NCBI RefSeq assembly: GCF_000025185.1
Contig: NC_013720.1
Coordinates: 1,302,001-1,366,000, forward strand
Length of the DNA: 64,000 nt
Direction of reading: 5' to 3'
Source of the DNA: Pirellula staleyi DSM 6068
Lineage (GTDB): Bacteria > Planctomycetota > Planctomycetia > Pirellulales > Pirellulaceae
The notes below the pieces were generated by a model. That model was given only the letters and a program-made list of their open reading frames with translations, searched no databases and was not told where the DNA came from. How positions within the stretch are numbered: position 1 is the first letter of the stretch; every line of letters starts with the position of its first letter. A program made the position numbers and the translations under genes. Positions 27,316 to 35,428 of this stretch are shown here, piece by piece.

Positions 27316-28742
27316 GCCAGGTCCTCCTGCAGGAAGCGATTGCCGCTGGCAATGGCATCGATGTTACTGACCGGACCGGTGGCGATTTCGCCAGTGAGTG
27401 CGCGCTGCGTGAAGAGCTTGTCGGAGAGTTCGATTCCGACTTCCTTCAGCCGTTTCGCAAAGTTCGGCTTGATGCCGGTGGCATAGAAGTGACCGCGAGC
27501 AATGCCGCGATCATCGATGCCCGACTGCTGGAAGCCAAACAAGTCTTGAATAACGTAGTCGCCACTTTCGAGCGCTGTGATTTCCGAGATTCGCATCACC
27601 CGGCGCACACCCCCCTTGAGGCGCGACAGGTGCACTACCAGCGTCACCGCCGAAGCGATGTAGCGTCGCACCACGGGAACCGGCAGATCGAAGCCAGCCA
27701 TGCTGACCATCACTTCGAGTCGGCTGAGGGCGTCGCGCGTGTCGTTGGCGTGAATCGTCGACATCGAACCTTCGTGGCCCGTGTTCATCGCCTGGAGCAT
27801 ATCAAGCGCTTCACCACCACGAACTTCTCCCAGGATGATCCGGTCGGGACGCATGCGGAGGGCGTTGCGAACCAGGTCGCGCTGCGAAATTTCCGAAGCT
27901 CCTTCCGCGCTCTTCGGGCGCGTTTCGAGCTTCACCACATGCTTCCGCTGCAGCAAAAGTTCGGCCGAATCTTCGATCGTCACCAGTCGCTCGCCACCCG
28001 GAATGAAACGCGACAGGTTGTTCAGCATCGTGGTCTTACCGCTACCGGTACCACCGCTGATCATGATATTGATGCGACCTTCGATCGCCGCTTCGAGCAG
28101 CTCAAGCATCTCGGGACAAATGCTGCCGCGCGTCAGCAGATCGTTCACTTGCAAAGGTCGATGGCCGAATCGGCGAATCGACAACACCGGTCCACCGAGG
28201 GCCAGTGGTGGAATGATTGCGTTCACACGCGAGCCGTCGGGCAAGCGGGCATCGCACATCGGCGAGTGCTCGTCGATACGACGTCCGACCCGGGCCACAA
28301 CGCGCTGGATGATTTGCAGCAAATGCTCTTCATCGGCGAAAACGGTGTTCGTCTCTTGCAAACGCCCCAGACGTTCGACGTACACTTCGTGCGGGCCATT
28401 CACCAGGATATCGGTGACGTCGGGGTCCTGCATATAGACTTCGAGAGGACCCAGGCCGAACGATTCGGCAATCAGTTCCTCGACGAGGCGTTCTTCGTCG
28501 ATCGCAGGGAGCTTGCGGCTGCGGGTCCGGAGCATCGTCTCGGCCAGCCGGCGAATATCTTCGCGAAGTTCTTCGTCCGAGAGACCAGCCAAGCGCGACA
28601 GATCGAGCGAATCGAGCAGCTCGCGATGGATGCCCGTCTTCAGCCGTTGAAATTCCGATTCAACAGTCTCGCCATGCATCATTGCATCGGCTTGACCATT
28701 GCCGTTTTTCTCACCGGCTGGGCGGAATGATTGAAGGAACAT
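27312..28742 (-). CDS. tadA: Tad pilus assembly ATPase TadA/CpaF
   Basis: This 476-residue type II/IV secretion ATPase powers Tad pilus assembly. The N-terminal domain has DPDVTDILVNGPHEVYVER, typical of CpaF. Walker A is GGTGSGKT (about 230-237). The Asp box is TIEDSAELLL, Walker B is DRIILGEVRGGEALD, and the His box is STIHAND. All catalytic motifs are intact. It is coupled to tadB downstream by an ATGA overlap and follows tadG by 98 bases. Confidence 0.96.
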   Translation of the reverse strand: MFLQSFRPAGEKNGNGQADAMMHGETVESEFQRLKTGIHRELLDSLDLSRLAGLSDEELREDIRRLAETMLRTRSRKLPAIDEERLVEELIAESFGLGPLEVYMQDPDVTDILVNGPHEVYVERLGRLQETNTVFADEEHLLQIIQRVVARVGRRIDEHSPMCDARLPDGSRVNAIIPPLALGGPVLSIRRFGHRPLQVNDLLTRGSICPEMLELLEAAIEGRINIMISGGTGSGKTTMLNNLSRFIPGGERLVTIEDSAELLLQRKHVVKLETRPKSAEGASEISQRDLVRNALRMRPDRIILGEVRGGEALDMLQAMNTGHEGSMSTIHANDTRDALSRLEVMVSMAGFDLPVPVVRRYIASAVTLVVHLSRLKGGVRRVMRISEITALESGDYVIQDLFGFQQSGIDDRGIARGHFYATGIKPNFAKRLKEVGIELSDKLFTQRALTGEIATGPVSNIDAIASGNRFLQEDLA

Positions 28743-28840
28743 GCTCTCTACTCCTGGCGATCGGTGCCGAGCGGCGGCGACAGCTCGTGCGAACGTTGAC
28801 GTGTATGCTGGGGTTGAATCAGTGAAGTTGCAGGCTTGGT

Positions 28841-30073
28841 TTATCGAGTCAGTCGGACTTTGTGGATGTAGGTGTTTTCCGGGACGATCGTGCTGGTACT
28901 GTCGCGGTAGCTCGTCACCACGGTACGGTGGATGAGGAACTCCGGCTCCAGTCGAACGCGAAGTCGATCGCCGAGCATGGTCGATTCGATGGCGACATCG
29001 AGGACGCGAGCAGCGATGAAGCCGATCACTTCCACCGAGCCGGGCGAAGCAGCATCGTAGATCGGAAAAACGCGGCGCGGATCGCTCGAGGCAATCACAT
29101 CGAGGAAGGCATCTTCGAGGTTGCCAGCGACCGAGCTATTCACTTCCGCTTCGGCGGCTAGATCCATCGGATCAGCCTCCGTGGCAGGCCCGAGTCCACC
29201 AGGGGCGACACTCGCGGCGAGCACGCCACTGCGAATTTGATTGGCTAAGTTGGTTGTGAGAAACGGCAGGTTTTCGTTCAGATTGACGAAGGCACCATTG
29301 GTGACCACCGTTCCGGCGTCGACCTGGATGATCACGTCGAGTTCGGGACGGTTGTTAGCGTTGCTGTCGTTCGGGGCGCTCGTGCGATCGACGAACCAGG
29401 CGTCGCTCGAGATCGCCAGTGGCGCGACCGGGGAAGCGATGCTCGACGTCGGGCGGAAGCCGATCACGCGGCTGTCGAGTGTCGCGTAGCTCGTACCTTC
29501 GATCGTCGCCGCTTCAGGAGAACCCCAGCCACGAATGATCAGGTTCACCGGATTGGCGCCCGATGCTTCGCGAGCAACGTTCACCATCAAGGTGTTGGCC
29601 CGTTGTCCGGCAACGATGGTGTTGTCGAAGTTAGCGCCATACGGTGGGCTGCTGGCATCTTCAATGCGGGCAGCAAGAACCGTGAGATCACTCGGAGCAT
29701 TCACCCGCAGGGGCTCGCCACTCACGGCATTGTGCCGAGCGATCAGCCCGGTCAGTGGGGCGTCGAGCAGCGTGCGAGCAGCGGACAAATCGTCGGCCTG
29801 GTTGTAAGCCGGTGGAGCGGGAAAATCTTCGAGCTGCGCGTCGTCGAGCAGCTCGTGGGCGGCACTGTAGGAGAGTGTCGTGACGAGTTCTTGCGTTCGT
29901 TGACGAGCCAGGTTGAGGTAGGTCCAGTTCACCACCAGCAGCATCGTGACGATGCCGACAGTGATCAGCAGCACGGCCGAGACGCTCGCATACCCGCGCT
30001 TCCGAAGAGCGCGAGGCAGCTGGCTGCATCGACAGCAGTCTCGGTCTTTCGTGCTAGGGTGACGATGCATCAT
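28841..30073 (-). CDS. tadG: TadG-like pilus-associated protein
   Basis: The 410-residue protein has a basic N-terminus and one hydrophobic helix (about residues 27-52, GYASVSAVLLITVGIVTML). The following NLARQRTQELVTTLSYSAAHELLDD segment is typical of TadG and related minor pseudopilins. The long C-terminal part is beta-rich and presumably periplasmic. I see no von Willebrand MIDAS motif, which some TadG proteins have. The role is inferred from the helix, helix-following motif and position in the tad cluster. Confidence 0.75.
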   Translation of the reverse strand: MMHRHPSTKDRDCCRCSQLPRALRKRGYASVSAVLLITVGIVTMLLVVNWTYLNLARQRTQELVTTLSYSAAHELLDDAQLEDFPAPPAYNQADDLSAARTLLDAPLTGLIARHNAVSGEPLRVNAPSDLTVLAARIEDASSPPYGANFDNTIVAGQRANTLMVNVAREASGANPVNLIIRGWGSPEAATIEGTSYATLDSRVIGFRPTSSIASPVAPLAISSDAWFVDRTSAPNDSNANNRPELDVIIQVDAGTVVTNGAFVNLNENLPFLTTNLANQIRSGVLAASVAPGGLGPATEADPMDLAAEAEVNSSVAGNLEDAFLDVIASSDPRRVFPIYDAASPGSVEVIGFIAARVLDVAIESTMLGDRLRVRLEPEFLIHRTVVTSYRDSTSTIVPENTYIHKVRLTR

Positions 30074-30141
30074 GGCGAGTGGCTACTGATTCAAAAGTGC
30101 TAGAAAAACTGGGTAAAACCTGTTGCTAGGCGCTCGAGCGA

Positions 30142-31134
30142 CTACTGCACGTTGGCGGTCGAGATCGAGCGGGTGTTCTTCACGCCGCTGGGAACAGCGG
30201 TCGTTTCGGGGGTGCTCGAGGTGTTAGCGGGGGCCATGGGCTCGCCGCTGGCAGCCCGCGATTCACGCACGCGATCGTCGCTCATTTCCACGACGCTCAC
30301 ATTGCCGCCGCTCCACTTTTCCACCATGAACTTGCGTGGGGTCGGTGGCACAGGAACTTCCTTGAGGCCGAGCAGTTGGCGACGGGTGATGCTGTCGACC
30401 GTGTCGTCGGCTGGCGCTTCAGCGGCGCTGCAGAGCGAAACGCTCAGCACACCGGTCTTCTGGGCGACCATCAGCTTGTTGGCGTCGGCAGGGAGCACGG
30501 CGACAGTGATCGAGTCACCGGAGCGAGGCTGATCGCGACGCTTGTCGAGCACGATCGGATTGCCAGCAGCGGCGTCGACCACCATCACATCCTTCATCAG
30601 GGTGCGGGTGAGAACTTCGCCCAGGTCGGGGTGGGTCCCTTCGACCGTCATGCTGATGTCGACGAGATCACCTTCAGAGAGTCGCTTGCCACCCGCATCG
30701 ACGTTCATCGCTTCGATCGTCACGGCGCGATAGCCAGCAGGAATACGTTCGGCCAGTGGTGGCAAACCTTCGCCGATGCCGAGCAGGTACTCTTCACGCA
30801 TCACTTGACCGGCAGGAAGTGCCCGGTTGGTGATCCGGCCTTGAGCGGTCGCGGGACCTTTCATGATCGTTTCGAGCTTGGGGAACGTCTTGGGGACGAA
30901 CACCACCTCGACATCGTCGGCGGTCACCAGCGTGTGCTTGGGGAGGTTGTGCTTGGCAATCACGATCCGAATTCCTGGATCAGGAATCGGCGCGGGAGCG
31001 GGTGGAACCGGGGCGACCACTTTGGCGACGACCGGTGGTTTTTGCAGCGACTGACGCACGATGTAGGCGGCCACAAGGCCGAGCACAATCGCCATCACAC
31101 CAAAGGTGACGGTTGCGGGACTAATGCGTTTCAC
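30142..31134 (-). CDS. cpaB: Flp pilus assembly protein CpaB/RcpC
   Basis: The 330-residue protein has an N-terminal anchor (VTFGVMAIVLGLVAAYIV, about residues 9-26). An SAF domain follows (KHNLPKHTLVTADDVEVV to ITNRALPAGQVMREEYLLG), then a CpaB-type beta domain with GYRAVTIEAMNVDAGGKRL and LSEGDLVDI. CpaB acts in the periplasm near the secretin. The secretin gene (cpaC/rcpA) and cpaE/tadZ are not in this window. The C-terminal 50 residues are Ser/Thr/Pro rich. Confidence 0.92.
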   Translation of the reverse strand: MKRISPATVTFGVMAIVLGLVAAYIVRQSLQKPPVVAKVVAPVPPAPAPIPDPGIRIVIAKHNLPKHTLVTADDVEVVFVPKTFPKLETIMKGPATAQGRITNRALPAGQVMREEYLLGIGEGLPPLAERIPAGYRAVTIEAMNVDAGGKRLSEGDLVDISMTVEGTHPDLGEVLTRTLMKDVMVVDAAAGNPIVLDKRRDQPRSGDSITVAVLPADANKLMVAQKTGVLSVSLCSAAEAPADDTVDSITRRQLLGLKEVPVPPTPRKFMVEKWSGGNVSVVEMSDDRVRESRAASGEPMAPANTSSTPETTAVPSGVKNTRSISTANVQ

Positions 31135-31216
31135 GAGAGCCTCTCCTCAAAACTGATGCAGCAAGTTGTTCAGAGTTGTTTCAAAAGTTGTTCAAAGGTG
31201 GGACGGAACTTGTTCA

Positions 31217-31720
31217 CTATTCTTTGAATGTTACGTACGTGGTTGACAATTCTTTGCCAGCGATCGAGATGCCAAAGAACGTAAGCAAATCTGGTGCCGC
31301 TTTATCCATCGGAACGTTCACTGTCACGCTAACCCTGGTGCCACTAGGAGCTGCGGCGAGCAGAGCACCGGTGGGATCAGCGGCGCCGTTCACAAAAAGC
31401 AACACTTCGCGGTTGTTTCGCCACGTGTAGCGGGCCAAAGCGGCGTCGATCGCCCCTTCGACACTCGCCCGGGTCGAGCTGGCTAGCGCTGCTTCGCGAG
31501 CGCCGTGATTCGTCGCGGCTGCGACCCCTTGGCTGTTCATCAGCAGGATGCCGAACTCGACAATCGCCAGCAGCAGCACGAGCAGGATCGGCAGCACCAT
31601 GATCAATTCGATCGAGAGTGCAGCGCCGAGGCGCGAGCGCTGGCGGCGCGCTGCGGGAGCGGCTGAGCGTGGGCTCGAGTTGTGCGAGGCTTTGTTCATG
31701 ATGTTCATTGTTTTTCTCAT
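31217..31720 (-). CDS. tadE: TadE-like minor pseudopilin
   Basis: The 167-residue protein starts at 31720 (alternatives 31708 and 31699). It has a long basic leader with GAALSIELIMVLPILLVLLL, a class III-type prepilin signal (Glu after the small residues) and hydrophobic helix. The following FGILLMNSQGVAAATNHGAR motif is the TadE-like signature. It lies 17 bases after tadV, the peptidase likely to process it. Confidence 0.85.
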   Translation of the reverse strand: MRKTMNIMNKASHNSSPRSAAPAARRQRSRLGAALSIELIMVLPILLVLLLAIVEFGILLMNSQGVAAATNHGAREAALASSTRASVEGAIDAALARYTWRNNREVLLFVNGAADPTGALLAAAPSGTRVSVTVNVPMDKAAPDLLTFFGISIAGKELSTTYVTFKE

Positions 31721-31737
31721 CCGTCCGAGACGTCGGG

Positions 31738-32271
31738 TCACGCCGGGCGCACCACCAGCCAGGTCATCACCAGCACGGTGGCAATCGCCACAGGCACGCC
31801 GAACGGCAACACCCGTTTCACACGTCGAGGAGTTTCCCCTTCGGCGGCCACGTTCTGACCACCACTGCCACTGTTGAGATACTGCCCGCGAGCACGCGAG
31901 AAGCCGTGCGACATGGCGGTGATGGTCATCACGCCGATGGCCATCACGCAGGCGAGACCCACGGCAATTGCAAAGATCACCAGGATGGTGAGCGGGCCGG
32001 TCCAGGCACCTAGTGCGGCGAGAAGTTTCACGTCCCCCATGCCGCCGCCACCGAGTAGCCAAGGCAACAGCAGGAGCGAAAAGCCGATGGCAAAGCCAGC
32101 CACGGAAAGGAGCGGTCCCACACCGGCGGGAGCCAGGCTGCTATAGAGAAGACCGAGCACGGCGGCCGGAACTGTCAGCCAGTTCGGGATCTTACGCGTG
32201 CGATAGTCGAGCACTGCTGCGGCAATGGTAAATGCAGCAGCTAGCGCGGCCAGATCGTAGGCTCCACTCAT
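31738..32271 (-). CDS. tadV: A24 prepilin peptidase TadV/CpaA
   Basis: This 177-residue aspartic membrane protease cleaves Flp-type leaders. The catalytic aspartates are Asp22 in LDYRTRKIPNW and Asp80 in GGGGMGDVKLLAALG, the classic A24 pair. Helices cover nearly the whole protein. The start at 32271 places the first helix correctly; longer in-frame starts add non-membrane sequence. The gene order pilins, tadV, tadE, cpaB, tadG, tadA, tadB, tadC is a standard though incomplete tad arrangement. Confidence 0.93.
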   Translation of the reverse strand: MSGAYDLAALAAAFTIAAAVLDYRTRKIPNWLTVPAAVLGLLYSSLAPAGVGPLLSVAGFAIGFSLLLLPWLLGGGGMGDVKLLAALGAWTGPLTILVIFAIAVGLACVMAIGVMTITAMSHGFSRARGQYLNSGSGGQNVAAEGETPRRVKRVLPFGVPVAIATVLVMTWLVVRPA

Positions 32272-32517
32272 GGTTGTGCGGCCTTCTCTTGAAAAAAACG
32301 CTTGGATTAAACGTGACGCACCCCTGCCAAGGGCACTCGGCCCGCGCAGCGATCGCGCCGCTGAGATCTTCCGGCAATCCACCGATCGCCTTGGTTCAGC
32401 ATGCCCGCTGTTTTCTGTTGCGATTCCCGGTCGCTTCAGAAAAACCCCGAATTCGCTCAATCCACCCGTGTTATCTCAAGCAAGTGCTCGTTGAGAAGCA
32501 CCGGCCCACTCTGCACG

Positions 32518-32645
32518 CTCACTGCTGGACAAGCCAGCAGTGCCACCCGACTTAAAGGTGCCACCCGACTTAGCTGGGCAAGCCAGCTAGTAGCCACCCG
32601 ACTAATTCGGTACCACCCTTAGCTGGACAAGCCAGCGAGTGGCCC
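32518..32645. repeat. Triple REP-like array between pilin 1 and tadV
   Basis: Three imperfect tandem units each contain a hairpin of the GCTGGACAAGCCAGC type. They are separated by copies of CCACCCGACTTA. The first unit matches the internal hairpin of the MITE-like elements at 8350, 9409 and 48966. It lies in the 402-base gap 32272-32673, which holds no gene. The hairpins could reduce read-through from pilins into tad genes, which is inference. Confidence 0.7.
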
Positions 32646-32673
32646 ATCCGAGCGAGTGGCGATCCACCATCCA

Positions 32674-32973
32674 CTAGTTATCAAAGCCCGAGGAGATACC
32701 TGGCACCGAAAAATCGCGGTCGCATTCGGAGAAGGTATGTCCGGGGTCGTCGTATTCGCTAGGGTCAATCAGTCCTGGAACGCCGGCGAACGAGTACGAC
32801 TGGTCAAACGCCAGGAGCGCTTGGGCCGTGTCGCCGAGTTCGTCGATGATCGCGTCGCGAGCACCAGCAATGCCACTCACGATTCCGATCACCAGCACCA
32901 CCACCAGGATGGTCCATTCGAACGTCAGGACGCCGTCGTCATCGGTCCAAACTTTTTTGAGCAGCTGTGTCAT
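32674..32973 (-). CDS. Flp/Tad-type pilin paralog 1
   Basis: The 99-residue prepilin has leader MTQLLKKVWTDDDG, cleavage expected after Gly14, then VLTFEW with Glu+5 and Trp+6. The hydrophobic helix TILVVVLVIGIVSGIAG follows, then ARDAIIDELGD, shared by all six paralogs. The tail is the shortest and most divergent, with its single cysteine in SECDRD. It lies 102 bases after paralog 2 and has no convincing promoter of its own, so the two are probably cotranscribed. It is the pilin nearest the assembly genes. Confidence 0.85.
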   Translation of the reverse strand: MTQLLKKVWTDDDGVLTFEWTILVVVLVIGIVSGIAGARDAIIDELGDTAQALLAFDQSYSFAGVPGLIDPSEYDDPGHTFSECDRDFSVPGISSGFDN

Positions 32974-33075
32974 CGCGGTTCTTCTTTCGATCGAGCTACG
33001 TTGCGTTTCCACCTCATCGGCCTCACGTGTGTGGCCTCGGTGCATCACGCACCTGGGCAACCCACATTGGTCCGA

Positions 33076-33420
33076 CTAGCCCCCGTCGGTCGCATCTTCC
33101 ACAGATTCTGGATTCTGGCCGGGAAGGTTGGTTTCCTCATTGCGGGTGCAGTCGAGGTACAGGTTCACATCGTCAGTCGCTTCATCGAATTCACTCGCAG
33201 GCGATTCAAATACGCCCGTGATGGTGATTCCGGCGAGGCTGTAGCTTTGATCGAAGTTCACGGCAGCTTGGGCCACGTCGCCAAGTTCGTCGATAATGGC
33301 ATCTCGAGCACCTGCTAGTCCACCAACGATGCCGATCGTCAGCAGCGTCAGCAGCAAGGTCCACTCGAAGGAGAGAACGCCATCGTCTTCTCGCACCATT
33401 TGGCTCAGTAGCTTTTGCAT
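33076..33420 (-). CDS. Flp/Tad-type pilin paralog 2
   Basis: The 114-residue prepilin has leader MQKLLSQMVREDDG, then VLSFEW (Glu+5, Trp+6) and helix TLLLTLLTIGIVGGLAG. It shares the GARDAIIDELGDVAQA block. The tail carries the single cysteine in LDCTRNEETNLPGQ, a motif nearly identical to that of paralog 3. A sigma-54-type promoter match lies at 33601-33616, and two inverted repeats lie in the leader region. Confidence 0.87.
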   Translation of the reverse strand: MQKLLSQMVREDDGVLSFEWTLLLTLLTIGIVGGLAGARDAIIDELGDVAQAAVNFDQSYSLAGITITGVFESPASEFDEATDDVNLYLDCTRNEETNLPGQNPESVEDATDGG

Positions 33421-33452
33421 GACACGAAACTCTTCTCTGTTTAGGAGGATAG

Positions 33453-33476
33453 GCCGTAAAACGTGAGCTTTACGGC
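33453..33476. repeat. Inverted repeat in the paralog 2 leader
   Basis: Arms GCCGTAAA and TTTACGGC pair around an 8-base loop, 33 bases upstream of the paralog 2 start. On the plus strand it is followed by AATTTTTCTT and could terminate antisense transcription. On the minus strand it would be a leader hairpin. Confidence 0.45.
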
Positions 33477-33538
33477 AATTTTTCTTAAATCATGGAGCCC
33501 GGAGCGGAGAGGCTCCTGGCTGCATAGCCCGCATGGTT

Positions 33539-33570
33539 GTTGCGATTGTGCCACGTGGCATCATCGCAAC
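33539..33570. repeat. 32-base palindrome between pilin paralogs 2 and 3
   Basis: Arms GTTGCGATTGTGCCAC and GTGGCATCATCGCAAC are inverse with one mismatch and no loop. It lies between the predicted -24/-12 promoter at 33601 and the paralog 2 start. It could be an operator or a leader hairpin. Confidence 0.6.
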
Positions 33571-33600
33571 CGAGTCGCGGCTCGCTCTTCATGCGGTAAG

Positions 33601-33616
33601 AGCAAGCCGTGTACCA
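33601..33616 (-). promoter_or_regulatory. Sigma-54 -24/-12 promoter match for pilin paralog 2
   Basis: The minus strand reads TGGTACACGGCTTGCT. GG and GC are 10 bases apart, and the match to TGGCACG-N4-TTGCW is good with two changes outside the invariant bases. It lies about 180 bases upstream of the gene in the right direction. Confidence 0.6.
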
Positions 33617-33649
33617 ATCGCTCGATCTCGCGGGGAGATCGCGGCGACA

Positions 33650-33997
33650 TTAGCCCCCGTCAATCGAGTCTTCCACGATCTGTGGCACTTGACCGGGGAG
33701 GTTCGTTTCGACGTTACGTGTGCAGTCGATGAAGAGGAACGCGTCTTCGAACGCCGAGTCACTAGCTGTACTGGTGGTGGCGGCGTGCACGATCACTTCC
33801 AGCGGGAAGTCGATGGTGTACGACTGGTCGACGGCGAGCATCGCTTCCGACACGTCACCGAGTTCGTCGATGATGGCGTCGCGAGCACCGGCCAGGCCGC
33901 TCACAATGCCGATCGTCAGCAGCGTGACGAGCATCACCCATTCGAACGACAGCACGCCGTCGTCTTCGGCCCAAATCGCTTGTACAAGCTTGTTCAT
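33650..33997 (-). CDS. Flp/Tad-type pilin paralog 3
   Basis: The 115-residue prepilin has leader MNKLVQAIWAEDDG, then VLSFEW, then helix VMLVTLLTIGIVSGLAG and the shared ARDAIIDELGD block. The centre of the tail (DQSYTIDFPLEVIVHA, TTSTASDSAF) is almost identical to paralog 5, implying a recent duplication or conversion. The end (DCTRNVETNLPGQ) matches paralog 2. The single mature cysteine is in IDCTRN. A GGGAAG ribosome site precedes the ATG. Confidence 0.88.
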   Translation of the reverse strand: MNKLVQAIWAEDDGVLSFEWVMLVTLLTIGIVSGLAGARDAIIDELGDVSEAMLAVDQSYTIDFPLEVIVHAATTSTASDSAFEDAFLFIDCTRNVETNLPGQVPQIVEDSIDGG

Positions 33998-34141
33998 TGC
34001 AAAATCTTCCCGTGTGTGTGAAGTAATCGGTTGGTGTCCCATTTCCCGGATGGGTGGTGCCTCGTTGCACCCGTCGTTGCACATGCTGTGGCAGATTCCT
34101 TTGCCCCAGTCTTGGCAAGCTGCATTGCCCGTCGCCGCGCG

Positions 34142-34157
34142 AGCTGGCCTAGTGCCA
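34142..34157 (-). promoter_or_regulatory. Sigma-54 -24/-12 promoter match for pilin paralog 3
   Basis: The minus strand reads TGGCACTAGGCCAGCT. The -24 TGGCAC is perfect and the -12 GC is at the correct 10-base spacing, although the -12 box lacks the TT. It lies about 145 bases upstream of the gene. Confidence 0.55.
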
Positions 34158-34199
34158 CTTCGCGACTGCGGACAAGGCAGTCTCGCACCGCAAAAATCG

Positions 34200-34532
34200 C
34201 TAGTTCGGACTGTTGCTGTTCACAACTTGCTGAGGAGCGCCGGTGGCACGTCCGCAGTCGCTGTAGACAATGTTGTCGGTGAATCCCGAGTCGCTGGCAG
34301 CGCCGGTCGAATCGCCATCGATCACAAATCCGAGGGGATAGTCGATCGTGTACGAATCGTCGAGGGCGAGCATCGCTTCGGCCGCATCACCAAGTTCGTC
34401 GATGATGGCGTCGCGAGCGGCAGCCACGCCGGTGACGATGCCAATCACCAGGACGGTGAGGAGGAGCGTCCATTCGTAGGCGAGCATGCCACTTTCGTCG
34501 TTCCACATCTGCTGGAGCAGTTGCTTGTGCAT
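34200..34532 (-). CDS. Flp/Tad-type pilin paralog 4
   Basis: The 110-residue prepilin has a one-residue longer leader, MHKQLLQQMWNDESG, then MLAYEW (Glu+5, Trp+6), helix TLLLTVLVIGIVTGVAA and the conserved ARDAIIDELGDAAEAML block. The tail contains DDSYTIDYPLGFVIDG and the single cysteine in SDCGRATG. It is the most divergent at the leader. Only a weak GG-N10-GC match (34602-34617, TGGTCGCTTTCGAGCC) is seen upstream, so it may be read through from paralog 5. Confidence 0.86.
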   Translation of the reverse strand: MHKQLLQQMWNDESGMLAYEWTLLLTVLVIGIVTGVAAARDAIIDELGDAAEAMLALDDSYTIDYPLGFVIDGDSTGAASDSGFTDNIVYSDCGRATGAPQQVVNSNSPN

Positions 34533-34700
34533 CGCTAGTTGATCTCGCTACGAAAAACCAAGGAATTCAGGCTGTTTTTGAGCTTCGGCGAGCGGGCTCG
34601 GGGCTCGAAAGCGACCAAGCCCACTCGTTGTGAAGCAGGGGTTCGGCGACGGTGAGATCGCCGAACAGCGTTTCAATTGCTGACCTAAGTCAGCTGACAA

Positions 34701-35048
34701 TTAGTTGCCACCGACCGAGTCGAGAACTGGCGAAGGAACCTGACCGGCTTGGTCAGCAGCGCTGTTACGTCCGCAATCGGTGAACGTGAAGGCGTCAACA
34801 AAGGCCGAGTCCGAAGCGGTGCTGGTCGTTGGAGCGTGAACGATAACTTCGAGAGGGAAGTCGATCGTGTACGATTGGTCGAGAGCCAACATGGCTTCTG
34901 CAACGTCGCCCAATTCGTCGATGATCGCATCACGGGCGCCAGCGAGGCCCGAAACGATGCCGATCGTGAGGAGGGTCACGAGGAGGACCCATTCGAAGGA
35001 AAGGACGCCGTCCTCTTCCTTCCACATACGTGCGAAACAATTCTTCAT
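34701..35048 (-). CDS. Flp/Tad-type pilin paralog 5
   Basis: The 115-residue prepilin has leader MKNCFARMWKEEDG, then VLSFEW, helix VLLVTLLTIGIVSGLAG and the shared ARDAIIDELGDVAEAML block. The tail is near-identical to paralog 3 over about 30 residues and ends with DCGRNSAADQAGQVPS. Apart from a cysteine in the removed leader, the mature protein has one cysteine. AAGGAG precedes the start codon. It has the best sigma-54 promoter match of the group. Confidence 0.88.
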   Translation of the reverse strand: MKNCFARMWKEEDGVLSFEWVLLVTLLTIGIVSGLAGARDAIIDELGDVAEAMLALDQSYTIDFPLEVIVHAPTTSTASDSAFVDAFTFTDCGRNSAADQAGQVPSPVLDSVGGN

Positions 35049-35163
35049 CCGAAACTCCTTGTACCTGATACCTGAAAACACGTGTGTGGTTTGGAGATAC
35101 AGTCTCCGCGCCACGCCGTCCCCCTTGTTGTGCCCAAAGAGACGGCTTTCGACGCACGCTCTA

Positions 35164-35179
35164 TGCAGGGGACGTGCCA
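35164..35179 (-). promoter_or_regulatory. Sigma-54 -24/-12 promoter match for pilin paralog 5
   Basis: The minus strand reads TGGCACGTCCCCTGCA. It matches TGGCACG-N4-TTGCA at all but one position. It lies about 115-130 bases upstream of the gene in the correct orientation. Confidence 0.7.
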
Positions 35180-35391
35180 AGAGCAAGTATTTAACTGGAG
35201 ATTTCTGGGTGAGCGCTGGCTAAGTGTTGTGCGCCAATCACTTACAGCATTTTGGCGGCTGGCCCCAAGCTGGTTGCACTTCAGCAACCATGTTGCGAGC
35301 GCGAAACACGCGATGTTTAGCGCGTGAAGCAGAATGTAAGCATCGTGGTGCGCCAGGCCGGGGATGTTCAGCTCGCCAGGCGCGCAAAAAA

Positions 35392-35428
35392 GAGGCCCCC
35401 GAGCCGCACAAAACGACTCGGGAGCCTC
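35392..35428 (-). terminator. Intrinsic terminator after pilin paralog 6
   Basis: Arms at 35392-35406 and 35414-35428 pair over 15 positions with two G-U pairs. On the minus strand the stem is followed by TTTTTT. It lies about 400 bases after the paralog 6 stop, within the 778-base gap 35049-35826, which otherwise holds the paralog 5 promoter and no gene. It makes paralog 6 a separate transcript. Confidence 0.75.

Noticed and set aside
27489-28730. 413-codon open frame opposite tadA
   Set aside because: It is antisense to an intact secretion ATPase, with no domain and an atypical His/Arg-rich composition.
34602-34617. Possible sigma-54 site TGGTCGCTTTCGAGCC before pilin paralog 4
   Set aside because: Only the GG and GC spacing fits. 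The -24 and -12 boxes are poor, so it was not listed as a promoter.
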